DNA of 6,033 bases. It comes from Paenibacillaceae bacterium (GTDB lineage: Bacteria; Bacillota; Bacilli; Paenibacillales; NBRC-103111). Within the stretch, counting starts at the first letter, position 1; the number at the start of each line of letters is the position of its first letter. The notes under the pieces were generated by a model that saw only the letters and a list, made by a program, of their open reading frames with translations, was not told where the DNA came from and made no database searches. The DNA lies in NCBI GenBank assembly GCA_020697475.1, contig JAJFMO010000251.1, positions 1 through 6,033 of the forward strand, written 5' to 3'. Below, piece by piece: positions 5,852-6,033 of the stretch. A program made the position numbers and the translations under genes.

Positions 5852-6033
5852 ATGGAAGCCGCAATCGGGAATTATCATCAATCGCTCAGGCAATTGCGAG
5901 CGAATTTGGAAGCATGCATTTTGGGAAAACAGGAGGAAATCATCTTGTTGCTTACGGCAATGCTGGCCGACGGCCATGTGTTGCTGGAGGACGTTCCGGG
6001 AACGGGCAAGACGGTACTGATGAAAGCGCTGGC
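5852..6033 (+). CDS. MoxR-family AAA+ ATPase, N-terminal fragment cut by the window edge
   Basis: Only the first 60 complete codons are present and the frame is still open at the last base. The fragment reads as the standard MoxR start: a short N-terminal helix, then ILGKQEEIILLLTAMLADGH (23-42) and VLLEDVPGTGKT (43-54), the Walker A loop with K53 and T54. MoxR (AAA_3) proteins are usually about 310-330 residues and act as ATP-driven chaperones, often with VWA-domain partners. In Firmicutes they commonly head a cluster with a DUF58 protein and a transglutaminase-like membrane protein. That cluster would lie beyond 6033 and cannot be seen. It is divergent from the LacI-family gene. The family call is firm; the biological role is not shown by the sequence. 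Confidence 0.9.
   Translation, partial: MEAAIGNYHQSLRQLRANLEACILGKQEEIILLLTAMLADGHVLLEDVPGTGKTVLMKAL

Overview
The window looks like chromosomal DNA from a spore-former-type Firmicute, most likely of the Paenibacillaceae (Paenibacillus/Cohnella-like). This is an inference. It rests on strong AAGGAGG-type ribosome binding sites, moderately GC-rich coding sequence beside AT-rich intergenic DNA, and a very large 7TM hybrid histidine kinase next to a LacI-type regulator. No phylogenetic marker is present.

Layout. Bases 1-180 are non-coding and hold short TGCA-rich direct and inverted repeats. Bases 181-4434 (+) encode one 1417-residue multidomain signalling protein. Its order is signal peptide, Pro/Ala-rich linker, extracellular 7TMR-DISM-type sensor, seven membrane helices, HisKA + HATPase_c kinase core, receiver, coiled coil, PAS-like domain, HPt, then a second CheA-like ATPase module at the C-terminus. 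After only 33 bp comes a convergent LacI/GalR-family regulator (5502-4468, -). A 349-bp divergent intergenic region (5503-5851) follows, with a plausible lacI-type promoter, several palindromes and a prominent nested inverted repeat. At the right edge the first 60 codons of a MoxR-family AAA+ ATPase (5852 to beyond 6033, +) begin and are cut by the window.

How the parts may work together. The kinase holds every element of a phosphorelay (His, Asp, then His on HPt) in one chain, and also carries a second CheA-type kinase module that could phosphorylate the same HPt. No partner response regulator is encoded here, so its output lies elsewhere. The LacI regulator has no sugar-metabolism gene beside it in the window, and its target is unknown apart from possible autoregulation. 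The MoxR start usually marks the first gene of a moxR-DUF58-transglutaminase type cluster, which would lie to the right.

The point most worth a second look is the kinase architecture: two distinct GHKL ATPases and three possible phospho-sites in one polypeptide, with an altered G1 box in the second ATPase. Next are the nested inverted repeat between lacI and moxR and the repeat cluster upstream of the kinase.
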